A stretch of 37,479 nt of DNA from Clostridia bacterium. Its GTDB lineage: Bacteria; Bacillota; Clostridia; Oscillospirales; Acutalibacteraceae. Every line of letters starts with the position of its first letter. Position 1 is the first letter of the stretch. The notes under the pieces are model-generated. The model made no database searches. It was not told the origin of the DNA and saw nothing but the letters and a program-made list of their open reading frames with translations. Where the stretch lies: the NCBI GenBank assembly GCA_017437005.1, contig JAFSBZ010000012.1, forward strand, positions 1-37,479, read 5' to 3'. Below, one piece after another: positions 22,598 to 31,141 of the stretch. A program made the position numbers and the translations under genes.

Positions 22598-23953
22598 TCA
22601 TTCAACAACATCGTTCAAATCGTCAAAGTTTTTATGCGTGGTAACAACTATAACATTGTCCCCCAACTGAATACACGTATTACCGTCAGGAATTATAACG
22701 TTTGTCCCTCTTATAATGCAACCAATAAGACAATTTTGCTTAATTTTCAGCTCGCGTAAAGGTTTATCAAAAAACTTCTCTTGCCTTTTTGCCAAAAATT
22801 CAAGCGCCTCAACCCTGCCACCAACAAGTCGGTACAGCGTAAGCACATTACTTCCACGTGAGTTCTCTAAAGCGCGTATATAACTTATAACTCTATCAGC
22901 AACAATGTCTTTTGGAGATACGTTATTCTTTATGCCCAACTCTGCAAGCATACCGTAAAGCTCATCACTCTTGATTTGTGTTATGGTTTTTCTTACCTTC
23001 ATTTTATTAGCAAACATAGATACAACCATATTTTCCTCATCAATGTCAGTAAGCGCCACAAAGGCATCCATTGCCTCAATGCCTTCTTCTATAAGTAGGT
23101 CATGCTGAGTACCGTTACCGTTTATTACTGTTACTTTTGGTAATTCCTCAGCAAGTTCATCAGCAACAGCCTTGTTACTTTCTAAAAGCTTAACTGTATG
23201 CCTTTTTTTAGAAAGCTCGTCAGCAAGATAATAAGCTATCTTGCTACCACCTACAATCATAATATTTTTAAGCGGAGATTTCACAATGTTTATCTCCAAC
23301 AAAAAGTCACGTAAATCCTTTGCCTCCGATGTAAAGTAAATTTTATCTCCTTCTGCAATCTCAAAATTACCCGACGGAATAATAACATCTTCCCCACGCT
23401 GAACAGCGCAAATAAGAACCTTGGTCTTTATCTTTTTACCAATGGATATAAGTGTTTCACCCACAAGAGCACAATCAGCTTCAACATCAATTTCTACAAG
23501 CAATACTCTGCCTTTTGCAAAATGCTCTACCTGTGCAATAGCAGGCAGATTTATGCGATTGTATATTTCGGTTGCCGTATCCTTTTCGGGATTTACTATC
23601 ATCGAAATACCAAGCTCTTCCCTCATAGTAACAATCTGGCGGCGATATTCAGGGTTGCGCACACGCGCTATAGTGTTTTTAACGCCAAGCTTTTTAGCCA
23701 CCATACACGCAAAAACATTAAGCTCGTCTCCGTGTGTCATAACTATAGCCAAGTCAGCATTTTTCATACCTGCTTCTTTTTGTATATCAAGCGAAGCGCC
23801 GTTACCTACAACACCCTGAACGTCATACTTTTCTATCAAACGTTCAATTTTATCCTTATCTTCATCAATTATAGTTATATTATGTCCCTTGTCCGATAGG
23901 CTTTTTAGTATACTTCTGCCTATCGTACCAACACCGATAATTACTATCTTCAC
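22598..23953 (-). CDS. trkA: Trk potassium channel regulatory subunit TrkA
   Basis: 451 residues, two tandem RCK units. Each has a Rossmann fold and a TrkA-C domain: GVGTIGRSILKSLSDKGH at the N-terminus and IMIVGGSKIAYYLADELSKK from about residue 230. Nucleotide binding (NAD(H) or ATP) gates the TrkH pore. The second fold has lost the full GxGxxG pattern (GGSKIA), as in many TrkA C-terminal halves. Start is GTG at 23953 with AGGAGA upstream. It is the first gene of a two-gene K+ uptake operon. Confidence 0.93.
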   Translation of the reverse strand: MKIVIIGVGTIGRSILKSLSDKGHNITIIDEDKDKIERLIEKYDVQGVVGNGASLDIQKEAGMKNADLAIVMTHGDELNVFACMVAKKLGVKNTIARVRNPEYRRQIVTMREELGISMIVNPEKDTATEIYNRINLPAIAQVEHFAKGRVLLVEIDVEADCALVGETLISIGKKIKTKVLICAVQRGEDVIIPSGNFEIAEGDKIYFTSEAKDLRDFLLEINIVKSPLKNIMIVGGSKIAYYLADELSKKRHTVKLLESNKAVADELAEELPKVTVINGNGTQHDLLIEEGIEAMDAFVALTDIDEENMVVSMFANKMKVRKTITQIKSDELYGMLAELGIKNNVSPKDIVADRVISYIRALENSRGSNVLTLYRLVGGRVEALEFLAKRQEKFFDKPLRELKIKQNCLIGCIIRGTNVIIPDGNTCIQLGDNVIVVTTHKNFDDLNDVVE

Positions 23954-24040
23954 AAACAGTATCTCCTATTCACAAAGTATATTTTTACTTATATATTATA
24001 ATCAATACCCACCCAAAAGTCAACGATATCACAATTACTA

Positions 24041-24085
24041 TAAACATAAAACCTCAGGCCGTTTAGACCTAAGGTTTTATGTTTA
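24041..24085. terminator. Terminator of the GH94 gene
   Basis: TAAACATAAAACCT (24041-24054) and AGGTTTTATGTTTA (24072-24085) form a perfect 14-bp stem. It lies 40 bp after the GH94 stop and upstream of trkA, insulating the two. Confidence 0.75.
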
Positions 24086-24125
24086 TATTACTTAATTTTT
24101 AAAACACCTGTTTCTTATTTTACTG

Positions 24126-26399
24126 CTACTTGATTTCAACCAAAACGTCGTGAACCTTTCCATCATTAAAGTCAGGTAATATATCACCATCAATAGCCTT
24201 ACCATCTACAGTAATTACTGCCTTGCCTTTAGAATTGCGATTTAATATACGGATTTCATAGGTTGCATTTCTAAATACACGATGAACCTTAACATCAGTC
24301 CATTCATCAGGTAAAACAGGACGAATTGCAAGACCGTCATAATCCGCCTGAACACCGAGCATATATTCAACAACACCCTTAAACAGCCAACCGCAAGTGC
24401 CCGTAACCCAGTGCTGAACCGTTTCGCCTGCACGAAACTCGTTTTCGGGCCCTAAGAACATATTAGTGAAAGCATACGGCTCAACACCTGAGTGGTCATA
24501 GTGGTTATCAGGGTTATCAGGCATCATCTTCATAAAGGTTTTTAAAGCGGCATTACCGTTACCTAAATGGCAATCAGCAACAAGCTTAAATGCACAGCCG
24601 TGGTTATAAACCGAGCCGTTTTCATAACAACCTTTTTGAAAATATGTCATTCTTCCAACGTGTGGGTCACCCTTACTATAGCTTGGAAGCTGCTGAATAT
24701 ATCCATATTCACATTGAAGGTTATTTTCAACAAATTCCATAAGCTTATGGGCTTCTTCGCCTGTTACTATATCGGCAAGGATTGCCCAAGTTTGTGGATT
24801 AAGGTACATTTGACCTTGCTCCGTATCGTACGAGCCAACCCTTTCTCCGTAATCGTTAAATCCGTAAACAAAGTGGTCTTTGTCCCAACCGTTTGTTAAG
24901 ATAGCGTTTTTCATAACGTCAATCTTTCTTCTTATTTCATCTGCTTCATCGTTTTTTCCAAGACGAATTAACATTTCCACAAATTCACCACAGAATTTAA
25001 CGGTGGCTTCACTAAGCCACAGACTTTCGCCCTTACCTAAAATACCGCAAGCATCGATAGAATCGTTCCAGTCCGAACCACCCCAAAGTGTAAAACCCTT
25101 TTCACCTACACCGTCCTGCAAAAAGGATGCCGCCCTAAACATATGATCTAAAACAGTGCCTGTTTCGTCCGATTCATAATACGGACAAACCTCATCAAGT
25201 ATGGTGTAATCATTGGTTTCCTTTATGTACTGAATAACGGTTGAAAGCATCCAAGAAGAACAGTCACGCGCATCGGTCAAGGTGATTGGCATCCAACCTC
25301 TTATATAATTGCCGTTAGGCATTATGTACTGCATTGAATGAACTATTTTTTCACGTGCATCTGCAGTATCCATAGCAACAAATGCCGAAATATCCTGCAT
25401 CATATCACGCGAACCACGGAACCATAAGCGTGTCCAGGTTTTGCCAAGCTCTAACTGGCGCTTAAGCCAAATATTAACTCTTCTATCAATTTCTTCATCG
25501 CCCGTCGATACGCAAATTTTATCGTTGTACATATCGGCTTGTTGCTTTTGATATTCAAGATTTTTAGCAAATACTTCTTCGGTCAACAACGCTTTATGAC
25601 GAGTAGCATCCTCTACCGAATTTGCAGCGCCCATACCAAAACGATAAACCTTCTCATCGCCTGCGCCAAGCTCTAAGTCAAACTGCAAAGCAACACCGTT
25701 ATCAAAATCAAAGCAAGAACCACGATTTAAAAGTTTTTTGTTTTTAAGCCCCTGTGGGTTTGTAAGATTGCCATAAGTTCCAAGAAAATATCTATCCGCT
25801 GTCTCAAAAGCAACAGGCGTTTCTTCACTTGCCAAGAATTCATAAATATAATCTGTCGGCTCATTCATACCCTCTTCCGATACTAAAACACCATTTAGAG
25901 CATCGCAATAATAACCCTTAACGTAGCCGATATAATAAGTAATTGTAGAAAAGAAATGTGCATAAGGATAAACCGATAGTGATTTCTGTTTGTCACTTTT
26001 GTTTGTAAGCTTTACTTCCCAACATTCCATTGTTCCTTCTCTGGGAACAAAAATCGTCATCTCAAAAAGTAAACCGTTGTATTCCGAAATAATTTTAGTA
26101 TATCCCATACCAACGTGTGTTTCGTGAACGGTAAATGGAAGGTCATTGTAATTTCGGTTGGCAGAATAGCTTTCTCCCGTTATATTGTCGCGAATAAACA
26201 CGTGTCGGTTATCGCCCTTACTTGTAAACTCACGTAGCTCGTCATTTTTATCACGTACCAAACTTAAGCCAAAACCAAACTGGTCAATATCCGAAATAAA
26301 TTTATCATTCCAAATAAAGTTATACCAAGGTCTTTTTGGTGCCAAAAGCTCGGTAATAACATATTCCTTTTGTGCATCGTTAAAATATCCTACGTTCAT
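24126..26399 (-). CDS. GH94 glycoside phosphorylase (cellobiose/laminaribiose phosphorylase type)
   Basis: 757 residues. GH94 features: N-terminal beta-sandwich, the (alpha/alpha)6 barrel with TRLWFRGSRDMMQDISAF (321-340), the catalytic segment LWGGSDWNDSID (439-449, containing the family's general-acid Asp), and the C-terminal ETVQHWVTGTCGWLFKGVVEY and LGVQADYDGLAIRPVLPDEW. The enzyme would split a beta-linked glucose disaccharide with phosphate, saving ATP. It is somewhat shorter than typical cellobiose phosphorylases, so linkage specificity is uncertain. No signal peptide: cytoplasmic. It could take the products of the three GH16 enzymes. Confidence 0.85.
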   Translation of the reverse strand: MNVGYFNDAQKEYVITELLAPKRPWYNFIWNDKFISDIDQFGFGLSLVRDKNDELREFTSKGDNRHVFIRDNITGESYSANRNYNDLPFTVHETHVGMGYTKIISEYNGLLFEMTIFVPREGTMECWEVKLTNKSDKQKSLSVYPYAHFFSTITYYIGYVKGYYCDALNGVLVSEEGMNEPTDYIYEFLASEETPVAFETADRYFLGTYGNLTNPQGLKNKKLLNRGSCFDFDNGVALQFDLELGAGDEKVYRFGMGAANSVEDATRHKALLTEEVFAKNLEYQKQQADMYNDKICVSTGDEEIDRRVNIWLKRQLELGKTWTRLWFRGSRDMMQDISAFVAMDTADAREKIVHSMQYIMPNGNYIRGWMPITLTDARDCSSWMLSTVIQYIKETNDYTILDEVCPYYESDETGTVLDHMFRAASFLQDGVGEKGFTLWGGSDWNDSIDACGILGKGESLWLSEATVKFCGEFVEMLIRLGKNDEADEIRRKIDVMKNAILTNGWDKDHFVYGFNDYGERVGSYDTEQGQMYLNPQTWAILADIVTGEEAHKLMEFVENNLQCEYGYIQQLPSYSKGDPHVGRMTYFQKGCYENGSVYNHGCAFKLVADCHLGNGNAALKTFMKMMPDNPDNHYDHSGVEPYAFTNMFLGPENEFRAGETVQHWVTGTCGWLFKGVVEYMLGVQADYDGLAIRPVLPDEWTDVKVHRVFRNATYEIRILNRNSKGKAVITVDGKAIDGDILPDFNDGKVHDVLVEIK

Positions 26400-26428
26400 A
26401 AGACACCCACTTCTAATTTTATATGATA

Positions 26429-26457
26429 AGTATAAATGGATTACGTTGTTTTTTCAA
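26429..26457 (-). promoter_or_regulatory. Promoter of the GH94 gene
   Basis: On the minus strand, TTGAAA (26452-26457), 17-bp spacer and TATACT (26429-26434). Its start site lies about 25 bp before the GH94 ATG. Confidence 0.75.
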
Positions 26458-26518
26458 TAAATTATTTTGCTATATAGTGTAAATTTTTTTGTTTTAGAAT
26501 ATCAAAAATTATAACACA

Positions 26519-26547
26519 TTGACACTTAAAAATACGTATGTTACAAT
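26519..26547 (+). promoter_or_regulatory. Promoter of the GH29 gene
   Basis: TTGACA (26519-26524), 17-bp spacer, TACAAT (26542-26547) with a TG extended -10. It drives the fucosidase, with a GAGG ribosome site 7 bases before the ATG. Confidence 0.8.
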
Positions 26548-26580
26548 TTAACCAAAGCTATAAAAACCACGAGGTTCCTT

Positions 26581-28164
26581 ATGAAAAATGAAATTTTAAC
26601 TCCTAACAAACGACAACTTGATTGGTACGGGCGAAAAACTGCTTTTATTCATTTTACGGTAAATACCTTCACAGGTAATGAGTGGGGTGACGGCACCGAA
26701 TCACCCGAAATTTTTAACCCTGCCGAGCTTGACTGCGAGCAATGGATAAAGGTTTTACGCGACACAGGCTTTACCAATGCCATACTTACCGCCAAGCATC
26801 ACGACGGTTTTTGCCTATGGCCAAGCAAATATACCGAGCATTCGGTAAAAAACAGTCCCTATAAAAACGGTAAAGGCGATATTGTAAAAGAATTTGTCGA
26901 CGCTTGCCATAAATACGGCATTAAGCCGGGACTTTATCTCTCACCTTGGGACCGCAATTTTAAAGATTGGGGAACCGAAAAATACAACGACTATTATGCT
27001 AATCAGCTTACCGAGCTTATGACAAATTACGGCCCCATTTACGAATGTTGGTGGGACGGCGCCGGCAGCACCGAGGCTTGTTATGACTGGAAAAGATGGG
27101 TAGATATTGTAAGAACAAATCAAGAGCATTGCGTTATCTTCGGCTCCTTGGGTGCTACCGAATTTGTTGACGTGCGTTGGGTTGGGAATGAGCTTGGCAA
27201 AGCGGCTGATAACTGCTACGCAACTATCGATGCTTCTTCTTTAGAAACCGAAACAGGACCTGAGCTTTTTAGCGGCAAAAAAGACGGCGAACGCTTTATT
27301 CCTGCCGAATGTGATATGTCAATAAGACCGGGTTGGTTTTATCACCCAGAGCAAGATGTTTTAGTTAAAACACCCGTCGAGCTTACAAAATATTGGTTTA
27401 CCTCGGTTGGCAGAAACTGTGGTATTTTGTTAAATATTCCACCCGATAAGCGTGGACTGTTTTGTGATAAAGATATCGAAAGCTTAAAGCTATGGAACGA
27501 TAGAATAAACGACATTTTCAAAGAAAACCTTATAAAAGATATTGATTTAACCAAGCTCGATAATAATTTTGTTATCGATTATCAATTTGACACACCTCAA
27601 AAAATCAATTGTGTCCGAATTGAAGAGGATATCGCCTTCGGCCAACGAATAAATAATTTCACCGTCGAATTTTTAATCGATGACGAGTGGAAAGAGCTTT
27701 TAAACGGCAAGGTTATCGGTAATTGCTTTGCAAGATATTTTGATACCGTATCGGCAAAAGCAATAAGAATATCAGGCAAAGCCGAATGTACACCCGTTTT
27801 AAAATTTGTGGGCGCTTTTTATGCCGATGAATCCTATTTTGTCGAAAGCTTTGAAAACAATGAAATTTTCGACCTGACAAAATTACCCAGCGCAAAAATT
27901 ATTCACAATAAAACCGAAGTAGAGATTGAATTTGGAGGAATTTTCCCCTTCAATACCGTTATTATCGAGGGCGAAAAGCTCCCCTATTTCGAGGTATTCG
28001 CTTTCAATGGCTCGCAGTATGAGTCGGTTTATTTTGGCGTAGATTCTTCCGAGCATGAGGTATGCCAATTCAAGCTTATCGAAGGCTCATATAAAATAAA
28101 AATAGTATCCTACGATTGCGACGGATTTAATGATAATCCAAAAATAAGTGTTTTTAAAAGATAA
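26581..28164 (+). CDS. Alpha-L-fucosidase, GH29, cytoplasmic
   Basis: 527 residues. GH29 motifs: AKHHDGFCLWPSKYTEHSV (71-89), KPGLYLSPWDRN (115-126) and the nucleophile Asp159 in YECWWDGAGS. A C-terminal part (about 340-527) looks like a discoidin/F5-8C-type beta domain (IDYQFDTPQKINCVRIEEDI). It removes alpha-linked fucose with retention. Layout and the acid/base region suggest subfamily B (alpha-1,3/4), but this is uncertain. There is no signal peptide, so the substrate would be imported fuco-oligosaccharides. It is divergent from the GH94 gene, with each having its own promoter. Confidence 0.88.
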   Translation: MKNEILTPNKRQLDWYGRKTAFIHFTVNTFTGNEWGDGTESPEIFNPAELDCEQWIKVLRDTGFTNAILTAKHHDGFCLWPSKYTEHSVKNSPYKNGKGDIVKEFVDACHKYGIKPGLYLSPWDRNFKDWGTEKYNDYYANQLTELMTNYGPIYECWWDGAGSTEACYDWKRWVDIVRTNQEHCVIFGSLGATEFVDVRWVGNELGKAADNCYATIDASSLETETGPELFSGKKDGERFIPAECDMSIRPGWFYHPEQDVLVKTPVELTKYWFTSVGRNCGILLNIPPDKRGLFCDKDIESLKLWNDRINDIFKENLIKDIDLTKLDNNFVIDYQFDTPQKINCVRIEEDIAFGQRINNFTVEFLIDDEWKELLNGKVIGNCFARYFDTVSAKAIRISGKAECTPVLKFVGAFYADESYFVESFENNEIFDLTKLPSAKIIHNKTEVEIEFGGIFPFNTVIIEGEKLPYFEVFAFNGSQYESVYFGVDSSEHEVCQFKLIEGSYKIKIVSYDCDGFNDNPKISVFKR

Positions 28165-28206
28165 TAGCAATAAAAAAATTAGTTACCCAGTACATAAGTA
28201 AAAATT

Positions 28207-28239
28207 AAACGGATGTGTAGAAATTCTACGCATCCGTTT
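28207..28239. terminator. Bidirectional terminator between GH29 and spoIVB
   Basis: Stem AAACGGATGTGTAGAA (28207-28222) paired with TTCTACGCATCCGTTT (28224-28239), with a single mismatch and tiny loop, followed by a T run on the plus side. It serves the convergent GH29 and spoIVB genes. Confidence 0.8.
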
Positions 28240-28282
28240 TTATATGCTTAGCGAACAAACTTTACATCGTTACCGAATTTGT

Positions 28283-29539
28283 TTATGATGCTTGCTTTAA
28301 ATCTTCATCTTGCGGAACGACACGCAGGTCGTTCCCTACGTTGTTTGCTACCTCCAACATATTCTCAGCATAAATGCCATACCCAGTCTTACTGTCATCC
28401 ACAAGCACGTGCGTTAGCGCACCGACTAACTTTCCATCTTGCAATATAGGACTTCCCGACATTCCCTGCACTATGCCGCCCGTAATGCTTATAAGCTCCT
28501 TATCTGTAACCGTTACAATCAGATTTTGCGTTTTAGATTTTTTGTTCCCTATTTTCTTTATCTCACAATCATAAAGCTTTGGTATACTTCCACTTACGGT
28601 ACAAAATATCTGCGCCGCACCATCTTTTACATCCTGTTTAAGCGCTATTTCAGTAAGCTGCGAACCACCTAAATCCTTGTACACCTTACCGTAAACACCC
28701 GCTTCACAATTAAGCGATATATCAGAAATTTCATTGTAAGTTAGCTTGCCCTTTAAAGCGCCGGGCGCGCCCGCAGTTCCCTTTTCTACATCTACTATTT
28801 CTGCTTTTACCAATTCTCCCTCATCTATTTCAAGCAGCGTATCGGTATCACTGTCACATATACCGTGCCCTAATCCGCACACCACATCATTTAACGGACT
28901 ATAAAAGGTAAGCGTGCCTATACCTGCCGAGCTATCACGCACCCACATTCCTATGCGATAGGTACCGCTTTCCTTATCCAAAACAGGTGTCACCTCGCAA
29001 GAAAAGTTCTTACCGCCACGCTCTACCTCGAATGTCATTACACTACCGCTTGACTCGGTTACAAGTTCAAGCACATCCTCATTACAGGTAACAACCCGAC
29101 CGTTTACGCTTTTTATATAGTCGCCTACCTCTATTCCTGCATCCAACGCAGGATTTTTTGTGCCAAAATTTGTAATAATATCTACAAGCTCAATCACAAG
29201 CACACCATCGGTATATATTTTCATACCAAAAGGCTCTCCCAATACCTGCACATACATATCGTCTACCACTTCAACATTCACCGTCGATAGTGGTATAAAC
29301 CCAAAAATTTTTAAATCTACCTCAAAAAATTCCCCCGTGTGCTTTACAAAATTTTCTTGCGAAGTTTTTACACCGTTATAGCTTGCTGTAACGGGCACAA
29401 AGCTATCAATCGTAAGCTCGTCACCACGATTTATTCGATAACTCAAAGATATATCGTCACTGATTATATATATTGATGTAAAAACAAAACTACAAGCAAT
29501 AAGTAAAACTGCAAATAATATTTTTATAAACCTTTTCAT
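28283..29539 (-). CDS. spoIVB: SpoIVB serine peptidase
   Basis: 418 residues. N-terminal membrane anchor (about 6-26), PDZ domain (about 105-180, NPALDAGIEVGDYIKSVNGRVV), then the S55 peptidase with GLGHGICDSDTD (His225) and VQGMSGSPILQDG (catalytic Ser near 363). In sporulation it is made in the forespore and cuts SpoIVFA, releasing pro-sigma-K processing in the mother cell. AGAAGGAGTGA precedes the ATG. The last residues (VGNDLRVVP, 401-409) are encoded by a dispersed palindromic repeat, so the tail is altered compared with ordinary family members. Confidence 0.92.
   Translation of the reverse strand: MKRFIKILFAVLLIACSFVFTSIYIISDDISLSYRINRGDELTIDSFVPVTASYNGVKTSQENFVKHTGEFFEVDLKIFGFIPLSTVNVEVVDDMYVQVLGEPFGMKIYTDGVLVIELVDIITNFGTKNPALDAGIEVGDYIKSVNGRVVTCNEDVLELVTESSGSVMTFEVERGGKNFSCEVTPVLDKESGTYRIGMWVRDSSAGIGTLTFYSPLNDVVCGLGHGICDSDTDTLLEIDEGELVKAEIVDVEKGTAGAPGALKGKLTYNEISDISLNCEAGVYGKVYKDLGGSQLTEIALKQDVKDGAAQIFCTVSGSIPKLYDCEIKKIGNKKSKTQNLIVTVTDKELISITGGIVQGMSGSPILQDGKLVGALTHVLVDDSKTGYGIYAENMLEVANNVGNDLRVVPQDEDLKQAS
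28314..28339. repeat. Dispersed palindromic repeat inside the spoIVB 3' end
   Basis: GGAACGAC-N6-GTCGTTCC plus CCTAC: an inverted copy of the 5621-5646 repeat, 24 of 26 bases the same. Here it is translated, giving residues 401-409 of SpoIVB. Confidence 0.75.
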
Positions 29540-29605
29540 TTTATCACTCCTTCTTTTTTTAATTTTCCCAAATACAACAATTTTTAATAAAGGAAAAATT
29601 TAAAA

Positions 29606-29645
29606 AATAAAAAAAGACAGCTGCAAATTTTACCTTGCAACTGTC
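29606..29645 (-). terminator. Terminator upstream of spoIVB, after the HtrA operon
   Basis: On the minus strand, GACAG-T-TGCAA / TTGCA-G-CTGTC stem (29616-29645) with a one-base mismatch, followed by a long T run. It ends HtrA-operon transcription before spoIVB. Confidence 0.7.
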
Positions 29646-29687
29646 CCCTTTAAAATCAATATTTCTTATAAGCCTCTCCTTGTAAAT

Positions 29688-29770
29688 GGCTCCCTTGCCT
29701 AAAGGGAGCTGTCAGCGAAGCTGACTGAGGGATACGGAAGATGTCACGACCTGTTCGTGACGGAGGGATT
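29688..29770. repeat. Multi-hairpin dispersed repeat after htrA
   Basis: Three successive stems: CTCCCTT-GCC-TAAAGGGAG, GTCAGC-GAA-GCTGAC (29711-29725) and GTCACG-ACCTGTT-CGTGAC (29743-29761), ending GGAGGGATT. It shares its first stem and ending with 19631-19678. It fills most of the gap between htrA and its terminator. Such elements recur in gut Clostridia genomes. Confidence 0.7.
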
Positions 29771-29781
29771 ATCAATATAAT

Positions 29782-31131
29782 TTATTCGCCAAACGGAAAA
29801 TCAAATATACCACCGCTTGAACCACCCTCATCACCGTTTTCGGCTGGGTTTTCACGCTCGCTTATAACATCAGAATAGCTTGATTGACTAACGTTTGCGC
29901 GCAATTTAACATCAAAATCAACTATATTGCCGTTTTTTAGCATTACTGTAAGCGAAATCGTATCTCCAGCCTTGCAATCCTCAATTACGTCAAGCACAAT
30001 TTCGTCATTGGTTATAGCCATACCGTTTACGTGGGTAATCATATCACCCTCGCCAACTTTTCCATAAATATCGCTATCCTCACCAACCGACACTACCATA
30101 AGTCCCACCGACTCGTATCTTTCAACTTCGGCAGTAACCGAGTTTACCTCTGTATAAGTAATACCAAGCTTTGCGCGATCAGTAACCTTACCGTCTTTTA
30201 TAAGCTGCTCAACTACTCTTTTCATAGTTTTTGTAGGTATAGCAAAACCTATCGCATCATATTCTACACCTGCAAGCTTTGATGAAGTAATACCAACAAC
30301 CTGACCATACATATTAACAAGTGCGCCGCCCGAAGAACCTGGGTTTATGGCGCTATCGGTTTGTATTAAACGTGCGGTATAACTCGATGTTGTTTTTACT
30401 CGACGACGTGTTAGCGAAATAATACCACTTGTAATAGATGAACTGTCGGTGGCATCACTCGGTCTACCTATTGCAACAACTGCTTCACCGTTAAAAAGCG
30501 TTTCCGAATCTCCAAACTCTGCTACCTTAAAATTCTTACCGTTTTCTATCTTTAAAACGGCGAGGTCACTTACGTTATCACCGGCCACATAAACTGCATC
30601 GTATTCAGTACCGTCGTGGGTAAATACCTTAAATTTAGGAGCGCCAATTTCAGAATAGATATGGTCATTGGTTACAACGTATCCATCTTTAGAATATATA
30701 ACTCCCGATGCATCACCCATTTGACCTGCAGCGTTGTAAACTCTGATACCTACAATTGATTCATTAAGCGCGTTATAAACCTGTGCGGGTGTGCTTTGGT
30801 CGGTATTGGTAGGTCGTGCTGCAAGCTCTACTTCTACCTTATTACCAATATAGCCGTTTTTCACGCTGCCACGCCCCATAAAATAGCCTGCCGCAGTTGT
30901 TGCAGTAAGCAATATTACCAACGCCATTACACAGCAAAACACCTTAAGACCTTTGCCCATGGGCTTATAATCCTCTATTTTTCCTACAGGACTATACTCA
31001 ACCTTGTTCCATACAGGAACATCCTCTTCGTCTTCAAAATTAAATTCTTCGTTAATTTCATCAACTTCGGATTGTGGTGTCTCGTTTATAGTCTCGTCCA
31101 CACTATTAAAATTCTCATTAAATTCGTCCAT
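29782..31131 (-). CDS. htrA: HtrA/DegP-type membrane serine protease
   Basis: 449 residues. An acidic cytoplasmic N-terminus (1-60) precedes a membrane anchor (about 63-84). The trypsin-like domain has His157 (VVTNDHIYS), Asp189 (VSDLAVLKI) and Ser267 (NPGSSGGALVN). A PDZ domain spans about 315-400 (GLMVVSVGEDSDIYGKVGEG). It should degrade or refold misfolded exported proteins at the membrane face. It lies 10 bp after the histidine kinase gene and is the last gene of the operon response regulator-kinase-HtrA, which links its production to that two-component system. Confidence 0.93.
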   Translation of the reverse strand: MDEFNENFNSVDETINETPQSEVDEINEEFNFEDEEDVPVWNKVEYSPVGKIEDYKPMGKGLKVFCCVMALVILLTATTAAGYFMGRGSVKNGYIGNKVEVELAARPTNTDQSTPAQVYNALNESIVGIRVYNAAGQMGDASGVIYSKDGYVVTNDHIYSEIGAPKFKVFTHDGTEYDAVYVAGDNVSDLAVLKIENGKNFKVAEFGDSETLFNGEAVVAIGRPSDATDSSSITSGIISLTRRRVKTTSSYTARLIQTDSAINPGSSGGALVNMYGQVVGITSSKLAGVEYDAIGFAIPTKTMKRVVEQLIKDGKVTDRAKLGITYTEVNSVTAEVERYESVGLMVVSVGEDSDIYGKVGEGDMITHVNGMAITNDEIVLDVIEDCKAGDTISLTVMLKNGNIVDFDVKLRANVSQSSYSDVISERENPAENGDEGGSSGGIFDFPFGE

Positions 31132-31141
31132 ATTTTATCTC

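Noticed and set aside
23421-23899. 132- and 125-codon plus-strand frames inside trkA
   Set aside because: Antisense shadows of the well-supported trkA frame with no family features.
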